64,000 nt of DNA from a bacterium (GTDB lineage Bacteria; Orphanbacterota; Orphanbacteria; Orphanbacterales; Orphanbacteraceae), in the NCBI GenBank assembly GCA_025782575.1, contig JALGYY010000008.1, positions 44,373 through 108,372 on the forward strand, given 5' to 3'. The stretch's first letter is position 1. Each line of letters starts with the position of its first letter. Below are positions 9,296 to 18,281 of this stretch, piece by piece. A program made the translations under genes and the position numbers. Below the pieces are notes generated by a model. The model did no database searches. It worked only from the letters and a program-made list of their open reading frames with translations, and was not told where the DNA came from.

Positions 9296-10879
9296 TTAGG
9301 TGTTGACACGAAATACTGTATCGATCACGGTCCCGTCCACCCACTTGATGATGGCGACCGGGTCATCGGCAAGCGACGGCTGTGCCGGCGCTCCCCCCAC
9401 AATCCGCTCTACTTCCTGTTTGATCTCTTCGATCGGCCGGATCGGAAGGCCGCTCCCCTTTACTGAGTTCAGAAGATCCTGGCGCCGTGGATTGATGGCG
9501 ATGCCCCGCTCGGTAACGATCACATCGATCAATTCGCCCGGCCCGCAGAGGGTCGTCACCCTGTCGACGATCACGGGGATTCGGTCTCGAAAAGAGGGAA
9601 TCGCCAGGATCGTACAGTTTGAGAATAGGCAATTCTGCCACCCCCCGATTCCATGGAGAAGCCGACCGTCAGAGTGAGTGACCACATTGGCGCCGAAATC
9701 CAAATCGACTTCAGTCGCTCCCAGTACGACCGCGTCCACCATGCCGGCAAAGTTCCCTTTACCATGGTAGTTGTAACTCGTAAAGGGACTGGTGTTCACG
9801 TGGTTCGTGTTTTCCCGCATCGATCGAACACCATCGAGGTCAAACGTCTGCCCGTCAAGAATGTAATCCGTCAATCCCTCTTCGAGCATCTCCACAAGAT
9901 ACTTCGTGCTTCCCCCGCGAATGAACCGCGCCTTGACGCCCTCCTCTATCATCATCTCTTTCAAATAGATCGCGAACGCAAGCGCCGTTCCCCCGGCGCC
10001 CGCCTGGAATGAAAAGCCGTCCTTCATGATTCCCGCCTCGCGAACGAAGCGAGCCACATAGTCAGCGATGAGCAGGCGGTCAGGACTCTTGGTGATCTGT
10101 GTGGTGCCAGAGATGATCTTCGAAGGATCGCCGATCTGTTCCATCTCTACAACGAAATCCACGTAATTCCCTTGTATCTGCCAGGGAACGCAGGGGAAGG
10201 GGACCAGGTTATCCGTGACGACCACTACCCGCTCCGCATACTGCGAATCGGCAAGGGCGAACCCCAGTAACCCGCACGCGCTGTCGCCGGTTACGCCGTT
10301 GGCGTTTCCAAACGGGTCCGCAGTCGGCGAGGCGATGACAGCGATATCGATCGGAACCTCGCCATCCTGAACCGCCTGATACCGCCCCCCATGGCTCCGC
10401 AAGACGCCGAGTCCGCGCATCTTTCCCCTCGAACAATAATCACCGAGTGGTCCGTTCATGCTTCCTTCGATGTGATGGATCACGCCCGACTCGAGATGTT
10501 TCAACTGATTCTGGTGACAGGGAAAAGAGGCGCTTGGAAACCAGAGGAGGTTTTTTACCCCCAGATCGGCAGCGGCATCGAAGATGGCGTTCGCCACGAG
10601 ATCACCGTTCCGAAAATGATGGTGAGTGGAGATCGTCATCCCGTCTTTCAGTCCGCACTTTTCCAGCGCCGTTCGGAGGTCAGAGACTCGCTTGTCGCCC
10701 CGGAGCGGATAGTCTGCGCAGGATCGAATTCGGGGGGCGGCGCGACGACCCTCCGGTTTGTGGGCACTCACCAGATCGCCGAACTCGTTCTTCCGAAAAC
10801 CACAATAGGGAACCTGGATCTTTCCATTCGCTTCGGTGGGGGCGGGACGACCGGCCACGTTCTTTCTCAGCTCACTCAT
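9296..10879 (-). CDS. citF: Citrate lyase alpha subunit (citrate:acetyl-ACP transferase)
   Basis: About 527 aa, normal CitF length. It has the class I CoA-transferase-like fold with characteristic blocks: VTDNLVPFPCVPWQIQG, DYVVxx-like NYVDFVVEMEQIGDP, FQAGAGGTALAFA, FIRGGSTKYLVEMLEEG and IVTERGIAINPRR. CitF exchanges acetate on the acyl-carrier protein for citrate, making citryl-ACP. The start at 10879 is chosen because ATGAGTGA overlaps the stop of the CitDE fusion by 8 nt and GGGGGAT lies just upstream; the open frame continues 23 codons further. Neither CitC ligase nor CitG/CitX prosthetic-group genes are present within the window. Confidence 0.95.
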   Translation of the reverse strand: MSELRKNVAGRPAPTEANGKIQVPYCGFRKNEFGDLVSAHKPEGRRAAPRIRSCADYPLRGDKRVSDLRTALEKCGLKDGMTISTHHHFRNGDLVANAIFDAAADLGVKNLLWFPSASFPCHQNQLKHLESGVIHHIEGSMNGPLGDYCSRGKMRGLGVLRSHGGRYQAVQDGEVPIDIAVIASPTADPFGNANGVTGDSACGLLGFALADSQYAERVVVVTDNLVPFPCVPWQIQGNYVDFVVEMEQIGDPSKIISGTTQITKSPDRLLIADYVARFVREAGIMKDGFSFQAGAGGTALAFAIYLKEMMIEEGVKARFIRGGSTKYLVEMLEEGLTDYILDGQTFDLDGVRSMRENTNHVNTSPFTSYNYHGKGNFAGMVDAVVLGATEVDLDFGANVVTHSDGRLLHGIGGWQNCLFSNCTILAIPSFRDRIPVIVDRVTTLCGPGELIDVIVTERGIAINPRRQDLLNSVKGSGLPIRPIEEIKQEVERIVGGAPAQPSLADDPVAIIKWVDGTVIDTVFRVNT

Positions 10880-12089
10880 CAGCCGATCCCCCGGCGGACG
10901 TTCTGCTCTGGCCGGCGAGCCGCACGGTTCGGAGCGCCCGCTTGACAACAGGCGGATCGATCATTTTGCTCCCGAGACTCACAACGCCGCTCCCGGTCGC
11001 TTCGGCTTTTTCGAACGCGGCGACGATCCGCTTCGCCTTTTCCAGTTCCATCTCGGTCGGAGCAAAAGCCTCATGAACGACTCTGACCTGGCGGGGGTGA
11101 ATACAGCCCATTCCTTCGAAGCCGAGTCCCTTGGATTCGAGCGCATTCAAGCGGAGCCGGTCCATGTCCGCCACATCGGAGAAGACGCTGTCAATCGGAG
11201 CGACACCTGCAGCCCGCGCGGCATTCACCACAGCCGATCGCGCCCACTGTGACTCGCGGCCCTCACTCGTCCGCGGGGCGCCGATGTCAGCCGTATAATC
11301 CTCGAGCCCGATCGTCAGAGCGATCACCGTTGGAGATGCCGTGGCGATTTCGTACGCCCTTTCAATGCCGAGTGCCGTCTCGACGATCGGCATCAGGAAG
11401 ATCTCTCCTTCGAACCCGTGGGCGGCACGGATCCTGTCGATCCGGTCAGCCACACCGTTCACCTGGGAAGCCGACTCGCACTTGGGAATCAAGACGACAT
11501 GCACATTCTCCGGAATGATCGAATCCAGATCGGCATAGCCGTCGGGAATCGGATTGATGCGAACCATTCGTTCAGCGCCATAGAAATCGACCGATCGAAG
11601 GGCGTTTCGAACGACGATCCGGGCGGCGTCCTTCTCGGCGTGGGCGACAGAATCTTCGAGGTCCAGGATGATCGCGTCCGGTTCGTGGAGCCCCGCATTC
11701 GGCGCGAACTTGGGTTCGTTCCCGGGAAGATACAACCTGCTGCGACGGAGCCGGTCACGGGTCGTTTTCCCCCGAGACTGATCGATACGCTCCGGCAGAT
11801 GGGAGCGTTCCAGATCGGGAAGCGCCCTCTTGGCTGCCGTCTCGATGCGCGCAGCCAGAACAAACGGGAGTGCCCCCGCATCTTCGATCCGGAGCGATGC
11901 ATGCTCGATTCCAAGGCTTCGCATAGTCTCTTCGGCCAGTGCTCGGATCGATTCGCCGTACATCGAAGCGACTTTGCTCTCGAGGTCGATCGCGATACCA
12001 CCGGTTACGCCGGATTCGAAAGAAACCCAGCAATCCGACCGGATCTTCGCCCCTCTCCTTCCCGCCTCAGCAGTATGTCCCATGCCCAT
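10872..12089 (-). CDS. citE: Fused citrate lyase acyl-carrier protein (CitD) and beta subunit (CitE)
   Basis: 405 aa. Residues ~7-90 align by eye with the gamma subunit CitD: an RSDC site (Ser18) where CitD carries its phosphoribosyl-dephospho-CoA arm, then SKVASMYGESIRALAEET and RIEDAGALPFVLAARIE. Residues ~105-375 form the CitE/HpcH aldolase domain: LRRSRLYLPGNEPKF, AIILDLEDSV, RINPI, and the metal-binding MPIVET and GLEDYTADIG segments. CitE cleaves citryl-ACP to acetyl-ACP and oxaloacetate. In well-studied bacteria CitD and CitE are separate polypeptides, so the carrier arm is here covalently tied to the lyase. The C-terminal ~30 residues after GSKMIDPP are an uncharacterised extension. 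It is coupled to citF. Confidence 0.88.
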   Translation of the reverse strand: MGMGHTAEAGRRGAKIRSDCWVSFESGVTGGIAIDLESKVASMYGESIRALAEETMRSLGIEHASLRIEDAGALPFVLAARIETAAKRALPDLERSHLPERIDQSRGKTTRDRLRRSRLYLPGNEPKFAPNAGLHEPDAIILDLEDSVAHAEKDAARIVVRNALRSVDFYGAERMVRINPIPDGYADLDSIIPENVHVVLIPKCESASQVNGVADRIDRIRAAHGFEGEIFLMPIVETALGIERAYEIATASPTVIALTIGLEDYTADIGAPRTSEGRESQWARSAVVNAARAAGVAPIDSVFSDVADMDRLRLNALESKGLGFEGMGCIHPRQVRVVHEAFAPTEMELEKAKRIVAAFEKAEATGSGVVSLGSKMIDPPVVKRALRTVRLAGQSRTSAGGSADE

Positions 12090-12150
12090 TCTCCTTGCCC
12101 TTGGGTCGAGCGTATCCGGCGCTCATCCGGAGCGCAACCATAAGCGGGCT

Positions 12151-13152
12151 CTACCCGACCTGGAGGACTCCGGCGCCCCTGATCTCGCTTCTCTCGAGCT
12201 TCAGCAGCGCCTCGTTCAACTCCTCGAAGGGGAATACCTCTACTTCCGTTCGTATCGGAATTTCGGCCGCGATCTGGAGCAATTCCCGGCCGTCCCGTCT
12301 TGTGCCGGCCGTCACGCTTCGGAGCGTTCGCTCACCATATAAGTACTTCCCGTAGTCCCATTCCGGAATCTTCGACATATAGATCGACGCGATCGATGCG
12401 GTCCCTCCCCGCCTCAGATGGCCGAGCATGTCCAGAACGAGCGGGCCGGCAGGCGCAAACATGACAGCGCTGTCCAGCCGGACTCCCGGATCGTCATCCG
12501 CACCGCCTGTCCACACCGCTCCGAGCGCCTCTGCAAGTTCCCGATGTTCCCGGCCCCGCGTGAAAACGTAAGGCTTCGCCCCGCGATGTACCGCCACCTG
12601 AATCGCCACATGAGCGGAGGCGCCGAATCCGAACAGGCCGAGACGGTCCCCCGGTTCATACTCGGAGAGCCGAAGCGCCCGGTACCCGATAATCCCGGCA
12701 CATAGGAGCGGAGCGACATGATAGTCATCGAACCGATCAGGCAACACATGAGCAAAAGCGGCCGGGACGACCATTTTCTCCGCGTAGCCTCCGTCCCGGT
12801 GAAAGCCTGTAAAGATCGCGCCCTCACAGAGATTTTCCCGATCACGATTGCAATCGACACAACTGCCGCACGTCTGGTGCAGCCAGGCGACACCGACCCG
12901 CTCCCCGATCTGAAAGCCCCTCACCCCTTCGCCGAGCCTGTCGATCACGCCGACCACCTGATGGCCGGGTATGACGGGCAATCGGGGGAGTTCCAGCTCC
13001 CCTTCCACCGTATGCAGATCGGTATGACAAAGACCGCAGGCCTTCACATGAAGACGGATCTCGCCAGGCTCCGGCCCGGGCTCGGCCACATCCACCAGTT
13101 CGAGAGGCGCTGTCCCGATCGGACCGGGGCGTTTGAGCTGATAAGCGCGCAT
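12151..13152 (-). CDS. Zinc-dependent alcohol dehydrogenase (AdhA/AdhP-like MDR)
   Basis: 333 aa medium-chain dehydrogenase. Catalytic zinc ligands are in CGLCHTDLH and GHQVVG; the structural zinc lobe has CGSCVDCNRDRENLC. The Rossmann region around GLFGFGASAHVAIQ replaces the usual GxGGLG. It ends FEELNEALLKLERSEIRGAGVL. It oxidises or reduces alcohols/aldehydes with NAD(P). It heads the minus-strand run, 61 nt before the CitDE fusion, and is divergent from the large membrane protein, so the operon promoter should lie in 13153-13277. Whether it works with citrate lyase is unknown. Confidence 0.9.
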   Translation of the reverse strand: MRAYQLKRPGPIGTAPLELVDVAEPGPEPGEIRLHVKACGLCHTDLHTVEGELELPRLPVIPGHQVVGVIDRLGEGVRGFQIGERVGVAWLHQTCGSCVDCNRDRENLCEGAIFTGFHRDGGYAEKMVVPAAFAHVLPDRFDDYHVAPLLCAGIIGYRALRLSEYEPGDRLGLFGFGASAHVAIQVAVHRGAKPYVFTRGREHRELAEALGAVWTGGADDDPGVRLDSAVMFAPAGPLVLDMLGHLRRGGTASIASIYMSKIPEWDYGKYLYGERTLRSVTAGTRRDGRELLQIAAEIPIRTEVEVFPFEELNEALLKLERSEIRGAGVLQVG

Positions 13153-13277
13153 GCCAACAGGTTCGGTCTTTTGGGCCCGCCCGTCAATATCGGTAAAACA
13201 ATAGAATCGGGGATATGCTCCTCACGGTTGCCGCCCATCAGCCGATTCCGTAATATGACGCTGAGGAGGGATCCCGC

Positions 13278-16200
13278 TTGAGTCGCAAAATCATCGGAAT
13301 ACTGTTTTTACTGTCCGGCGCGGCCGGCCTCATTTATCAGGTCGTCTGGAGTCGGTCCCTGACTCTGCTGTTCGGGTCGACCACTCTCGCCGTCAGCACG
13401 GTAATCACGGCATTCATGGCAGGTCTGGGGCTTGGAAGCTGGCTCTTCGGACGCTATGCGGACAGGGTTAAGAAAGCCCTCCCCCTCTATGCCGCTCTCG
13501 AAATCGGGATCGCCGTTCTCGCGATTCTCTTTCCCTTTTTCCTGAAGGTGATTACCCCTCTCTTTTTCGCTTTGAGCAAGACCATCGGTGATTCCTATGT
13601 CCTCTTCCCGCTCGCCCGCTTTGCTCTCTGTTTTGTAGGGCTTCTCTTCCCCACCGTATTGATGGGCGGCACCCTTCCGGCAATGACACGCTTCTTCGTC
13701 AAAGAAAGGGCTACTTTCGGGGGAAACGTAAGCGTTCTCTATGCACTCAACACATTCGGCGCCATGATCGGGTGTTTTACGGCCGGATTCTTCTTGATCC
13801 CCTACCTCGGGATCGACGGGACTGTCGCACTCGCCGTCGGGCTGAACCTGACAGCTGCGATCGGCGCCCTCCTCCTCTCACGGGTCGAAAAAGAACAGAA
13901 GGCGGAACGACCGGAAAACCGAGCAACCGCAATCGACGGTGCAACTGATAGCGGGAGAGCGGGCTCTACCGACGACTCGATCAACCCCGGCATCGTACTT
14001 CTTATTTTTGCCGTGGCCGGATTCACTTCACTCGCCTATGAGGTCCTCTGGACGAGAGCCCTTCTGTTCTTCCTCGGATGGTTCGCGGTGTACGCATTTA
14101 CAATTATTCTGACCACGTTTCTGTTCGGGCTTGCCGTCGGAAGCGCCGCCTATCCTCTCCTGTTTCGGAAGGGGAAAAATCTGCTTCTTGCTTTTGCCGT
14201 CATCGAGATTGTAATCGGCATTTTCGGCGCACTTTCCGTTCCGATTTTTTCAGGCCTGTTCGAGGTGATCCGCTCGCTCGAGGAGTCTCTGCCAAGGGAC
14301 AACTGGTGGCACTTTATTATCGCCAGGGCGGGCGGTAGCTTTGCCGTCATGCTGGTCCCGACATTTCTCATGGGACTCACCTTCCCGCTGGCAAGCGCAA
14401 TCTATGCGCGTGCGGGAAAAGGCTACGGTGCGACGATCGGAAATGTTTACGCATCGAATTCATTGGGCGCGATTCTGGGATCGATGGCAACCGGGTTTCT
14501 GCTGCTCCCCCTGCTCGGTCTCGGGCAGAGCATGGCGCTCATAGCTCTTTTGAATCTACTGCTCGGCGGCTCTATTCTGCTCCTCCGTGCGCGGCGCAGT
14601 CGCTCCAGGGTCCCGGCATTTGCGATGGCGGTCCTCCTGCTCGCAGCCGGTGGGGCCAACTTCGCGTTCTCATCCGATCGCCCGATGGTGTTATCGAGCC
14701 GCCATTTCAAAGATCCCGATCGCCCGATGCGGCTTCTATACTCGAGCGAAGGGGCCACCGCATCGCTTGCCGTCCTCCATGACGTCAACAGTGGCCATGT
14801 TGAGCTGAACATCAATGGCGAGTCGACCGCGTACACGACTTATACGGACATGCAGGTTCATCTCATGCTTTCACACCTGCCTCTCCTCTTTGTGGAGAAC
14901 CCTAAAAAGGTACTCGTAATCGGTTTCGGCCTCGGATCAACGTCGTACGGCGCCACGCTCCATCCCTCGGTCGAAGAGGTACGTTGTATCGAGCTAGTCC
15001 CGAAAGAGGTCGAAACGGCTGAGTTCTTCGAGTCAGTGAATCACGGCGTCCTTCGTTCGCCCAAATTCAAACTGACGATCGATGATGGTCGAAATTTCAT
15101 TTTCAGGACCGAAGAGAAGTTCGACCTGATTTCGTTCAACGCCATTCATCCGAGCCATAGCCCGGCGCTCTACACGGTCGAGTTCTACCGGGAATGTGCG
15201 AAGAAAATGACCGATGCCGGCGCGATCTGCGCCTGGGTGCCGAACAACAGCTTTACAGAGAGACAGTTTCAGATTCTACTGCGGACATTCCAATCCGTTT
15301 TCCCCCACTCCTCGCTCTGGTATGTAAACCCGAATCATCTCGTTCTGATCGGCACCAGGCAGAGACATGCTCTCGACTTCGATGACTTCAGGCGAAGGGT
15401 GGGGCAGGAACCGGTTCGGACGGAACTGGCCAACTACACGATGGAAGATCCCTATCAGCTGCTGGCGTATCACCTGATGGATGAAAAGGACCTCGAGATC
15501 TACACGAGCGGTGTTCCTGTGAATTCCGACTCCAAACCCTATCTGGAATACTCCCGCGAACTGTACACCAGAATCGAAATCATCGATGCGATGCAGTACC
15601 ACCGATCGAGCATACTTCCGTACATGACGATCGCGAACGATTCAGCCGCCGTTGTAGATACGCTGCGGGAATATGAGAAAGCGGCGTATCACCTGCTGGC
15701 CGCCCAGTCGATCTACTGGATCGAATCGAAGGCGCCCGATCTCCCCGGCCGGGTATGGCGAATTGACATTGAACTCGCCGAAGCGATGCGACTGACGCCC
15801 GGGCAACGAAATCTCCTGGCGATCAGCGGCATCCGTGAAACGGATAAAGGAAATCTGTCGAGCCAGTTCGAAAACCGGCCGGATAACACCGAATCACAGC
15901 GAAGGCTTTTGAGGCTCTACAGGCTTCAGGGCGACTGGGATCACGTCCGTGAGACTCTTAACGCTGTTCGTGGCGTTCACACCACATCGACCACTTTGGA
16001 GGGAGCTCTCCTCCACTTCGAAAACGGCGAACTGGAATCGGCGGCGACCGCATTTCGCGCGGTTGCATCCGGCGACTCGCCGGTACTCGGGAACGTGGGC
16101 AGTCAGTATCTTCAGATAACGGATTATGAATTGCGACGTAAGACAGGAGAGTCGCTCAATACCGACGAGATGCTCGCTCTGGCGAACAGTTACTGGACAG

Positions 16201-16751
16201 TGGGCGATCGTGACCGTGGCGAAGTCGTGTTTCAGGAGGCGATTGCACAGTCAACCGGCCTGGCGCTCCCCCTGCTACAATACGGCCAGGCAATGGAAAA
16301 TGCCTATCGGATCGACGAGGCGGCTGAACTTTATAAAGCAGCCCTCGAGCTTCCGATCGCCCGGACCGATCTTAAACAGTTGATCGCCCACTCTCTCGAG
16401 CGGACCAGAATTCAGATCGCCATGCGTGAGAAGCCGAACGAGGTACAATCGATCGAAGTCGGGGATCGAGTCATTCCGATCGATCCCGCTTCCTCGGCAT
16501 TTCGGATGAAGCTGGGGTTGCTTCACATGGAAAGAAGGGATGTCAGCCGGGCTGCGATAGAACTTCGGCTCGCCGTCATGCTCGACGGAAAGAACGTGGA
16601 GGCCCGGCTGAATCTCGGCCGGGCTCTCGCCTTCCGAGGGCTCGAAGACGAGGCGGAAGAAGAGTTCCGCGTCGCCCTGGCGATCGACCCGGATCGAGCG
16701 GACATCAGGCAGGAGATATCGAGACTCCGTCGGACGCGGGTCGAGCAGTAG
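13278..16751 (+). CDS. Membrane/spermidine-synthase-like/TPR fusion protein
   Basis: 1157 aa from a TTG start with a strong GAGGAGGG site. Residues 1-215 and 230-450 are two homologous membrane halves (AAGLIYQVVWSRSL and FTSLAYEVLWTRAL). Residues ~470-740 resemble the spermidine synthase Rossmann fold: GFGLG near 548 and a strand at 615-625 reading FDLISFNAIHP. In true spermidine synthases this strand carries catalytic Asp residues (DSSDP); here they are Asn and His, so polyamine synthesis is unlikely. Residues ~850-1157 are tetratricopeptide repeats, presumably facing the same compartment. Such fusions are common in FCB and Deltaproteobacteria and have no settled function. It is divergent from the ADH gene. 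Confidence 0.85.
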   Translation: MSRKIIGILFLLSGAAGLIYQVVWSRSLTLLFGSTTLAVSTVITAFMAGLGLGSWLFGRYADRVKKALPLYAALEIGIAVLAILFPFFLKVITPLFFALSKTIGDSYVLFPLARFALCFVGLLFPTVLMGGTLPAMTRFFVKERATFGGNVSVLYALNTFGAMIGCFTAGFFLIPYLGIDGTVALAVGLNLTAAIGALLLSRVEKEQKAERPENRATAIDGATDSGRAGSTDDSINPGIVLLIFAVAGFTSLAYEVLWTRALLFFLGWFAVYAFTIILTTFLFGLAVGSAAYPLLFRKGKNLLLAFAVIEIVIGIFGALSVPIFSGLFEVIRSLEESLPRDNWWHFIIARAGGSFAVMLVPTFLMGLTFPLASAIYARAGKGYGATIGNVYASNSLGAILGSMATGFLLLPLLGLGQSMALIALLNLLLGGSILLLRARRSRSRVPAFAMAVLLLAAGGANFAFSSDRPMVLSSRHFKDPDRPMRLLYSSEGATASLAVLHDVNSGHVELNINGESTAYTTYTDMQVHLMLSHLPLLFVENPKKVLVIGFGLGSTSYGATLHPSVEEVRCIELVPKEVETAEFFESVNHGVLRSPKFKLTIDDGRNFIFRTEEKFDLISFNAIHPSHSPALYTVEFYRECAKKMTDAGAICAWVPNNSFTERQFQILLRTFQSVFPHSSLWYVNPNHLVLIGTRQRHALDFDDFRRRVGQEPVRTELANYTMEDPYQLLAYHLMDEKDLEIYTSGVPVNSDSKPYLEYSRELYTRIEIIDAMQYHRSSILPYMTIANDSAAVVDTLREYEKAAYHLLAAQSIYWIESKAPDLPGRVWRIDIELAEAMRLTPGQRNLLAISGIRETDKGNLSSQFENRPDNTESQRRLLRLYRLQGDWDHVRETLNAVRGVHTTSTTLEGALLHFENGELESAATAFRAVASGDSPVLGNVGSQYLQITDYELRRKTGESLNTDEMLALANSYWTVGDRDRGEVVFQEAIAQSTGLALPLLQYGQAMENAYRIDEAAELYKAALELPIARTDLKQLIAHSLERTRIQIAMREKPNEVQSIEVGDRVIPIDPASSAFRMKLGLLHMERRDVSRAAIELRLAVMLDGKNVEARLNLGRALAFRGLEDEAEEEFRVALAIDPDRADIRQEISRLRRTRVEQ

Positions 16752-16775
16752 AGAGAAGACGCACCTCGATCCGAA

Positions 16776-17804
16776 TCAACTATCCATGAATCGGATTTCC
16801 GCCGACTCTTTCAACTTCCGAATATAAGCCTCAACAGCTTCGCTCCGACGTTCTCCCGTAAGCTGAAACGCGATCTGCTCTTCTACGTCGGCAAGAGGAA
16901 TCTTCTTCTCATCCCGGCGATCGGCAATGCGAATCACGTGATAACCGAACTCAGTCTCCACCACCTCGCTGATTTCACCCGGCTGCAGCCGGAACGCGAC
17001 CTCTTCGAACTTCTTCACCATCCGTCCGCTTCCGAACCAGCCGAGGTCTCCCCCATTGGCGCTGCTCGGGCATTTGGATTCCGCTCGCGCGAGTTCCGCA
17101 AAATCAGCCCCGTCGACACACTGCTTCCGGATTCCCTCAATTTTCTCCTTGATCGCCGCTCGCTCTTCATCGGTTGTGTTGGCGTCCACCGTCAAAAGAA
17201 TGTGACTCGCCTGAACTTCCTCGCCCTGAATGAATCGTTCCGCGTTGGTCTCGTAGTATTCGCGACAAACCGCCGGGGTCGCCTCTTCCAGCTCTCCGAT
17301 GTTGTTCTTGAGTAGCTCCTCAATCTGCAGGGACTTCGCCATCTCTTCCTTCAGACTCTCCTCGGTCATTCCCATGCTCGCCAGCTGGCCAAGATAGGTC
17401 TCTTCGTTCGGGAATTGAGCGACATATTCTGCATGCCGTTCGGCGAGCGTTTCATCGCTCACAGTAATCTGCTGGGTTTTGACCGCGTCGTAGAGAAGGA
17501 CGTGAGCAATCAGCCGCTCCATGGCCTGCTGAAGGAGCTGCTCTTTCATCGCCTCCGCCTGAAACGGGGAGATCTGACCACCCCCCAGGCGCTCGAACAG
17601 GCGGGCCACTTCACGATCAATGTCCGCCTGGTTAATCTCGGTTCCGTCTACCGTACAGAGTGCCTCGCCTGGCAGGATGCTCGCCTGAGTATCGGACGAT
17701 GACGTCGCCACCCCGTCCTCTCCCCCGCTTTCACTCCCCTTTCCACAACCGACAACAATCAACAGGGCACAGCCGAACAACGCGGCCAACGTGCGAAACT
17801 TCAT
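16776..17804 (-). CDS. PpiC-type peptidyl-prolyl isomerase lipoprotein (PrsA/SurA-like)
   Basis: 342 aa. The signal peptide ends in the lipobox VVGC (Cys20), so it is a lipoprotein. An N-terminal SurA-like chaperone helical region spans about 45-190. The parvulin domain spans about 195-300: ASHILLTVD, GADFAELARAES, GGDLGWFG and EFGYHVIRI. It should fold or escort outer-membrane and secreted proteins in the periplasm. It is monocistronic, with a good promoter upstream (17896-17924) next to inverted repeat copy 1. Confidence 0.93.
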   Translation of the reverse strand: MKFRTLAALFGCALLIVVGCGKGSESGGEDGVATSSSDTQASILPGEALCTVDGTEINQADIDREVARLFERLGGGQISPFQAEAMKEQLLQQAMERLIAHVLLYDAVKTQQITVSDETLAERHAEYVAQFPNEETYLGQLASMGMTEESLKEEMAKSLQIEELLKNNIGELEEATPAVCREYYETNAERFIQGEEVQASHILLTVDANTTDEERAAIKEKIEGIRKQCVDGADFAELARAESKCPSSANGGDLGWFGSGRMVKKFEEVAFRLQPGEISEVVETEFGYHVIRIADRRDEKKIPLADVEEQIAFQLTGERRSEAVEAYIRKLKESAEIRFMDS

Positions 17805-17895
17805 TCCGTCCAGTCCTTTCTTCGAGTGGATGCTTTGCGGCCCGGCAGGGGTAAAGAGGACCGCATCTAAGAGAAATCTTCACAACAGACATATA

Positions 17896-17924
17896 ATGTT
17901 AGTAGACCCTCAGTAGCCCGTCAA
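17896..17924 (-). promoter_or_regulatory. Putative sigma-70 promoter of the PpiC lipoprotein gene
   Basis: On the minus strand TTGACG (17919-17924), a 17-nt spacer and TAACAT (17896-17901) precede the ATG at 17804 by about 85 nt. The -35 coincides with the edge of a ~60-nt block shared with the region upstream of the sodium transporter at 43634. Confidence 0.5.
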
Positions 17925-18281
17925 GCAGTCAGATCTGGAGTTTCCCCGTTTTTCAGAAGTTCTTGAGTGACATCCGGTGCGAGGAGTCCGGCGGCTCCGG
18001 TTTGTGACAGAGCAAAACACCTCGACATACTTGATCTACCAAGCATCCCACTCAACCGAACGATCTCTTTACTCCCGAATCATAGCGACCGGTTTCCGGC
18101 TGCCGAATTGGCGAGACGAGGCCGGTGGGCCCCGTGAATTCTGGGGACACAATACGCAATTTCCACGCTCGGTACCGGTAGAGATACGTATTGTGTCCCC
18201 AGAATTCAGCGGCTCCTCGGGAGGAGGGTCGGCCGGCGTGGAGGAAGGCACCGGTGTGGTAACCCTAGGTCACTGGTGTGA
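17925..18281. other. Intergenic region with a repeat-related block
   Basis: No gene is supported here. 17920-17978 resembles 43698-43760 (shared GGAGTTT and TTTTCAGAAG cores, then GACATCC), and inverted repeat copy 1 lies at 18136-18207. The remaining bases show no clear coding or structural signal. Confidence 0.5.
18136..18207. repeat. Palindromic element copy 1 (TTCTGGGGACACAA family)
   Basis: Perfect 21-bp arms at 18136-18156 and 18187-18207, from GAATTC to the conserved core TTCTGGGGACACAA and then TACG, separated by 30 nt. The same core forms the arms of copies at 43795-43861 and 57631-57686, always between genes. Confidence 0.85.

Noticed and set aside
13159..13187. TTGACG-17-GAACCT as promoter of the alcohol dehydrogenase operon
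   Set aside because: The -10 is poor and transcription would start at the ATG; the operon promoter is not resolved.
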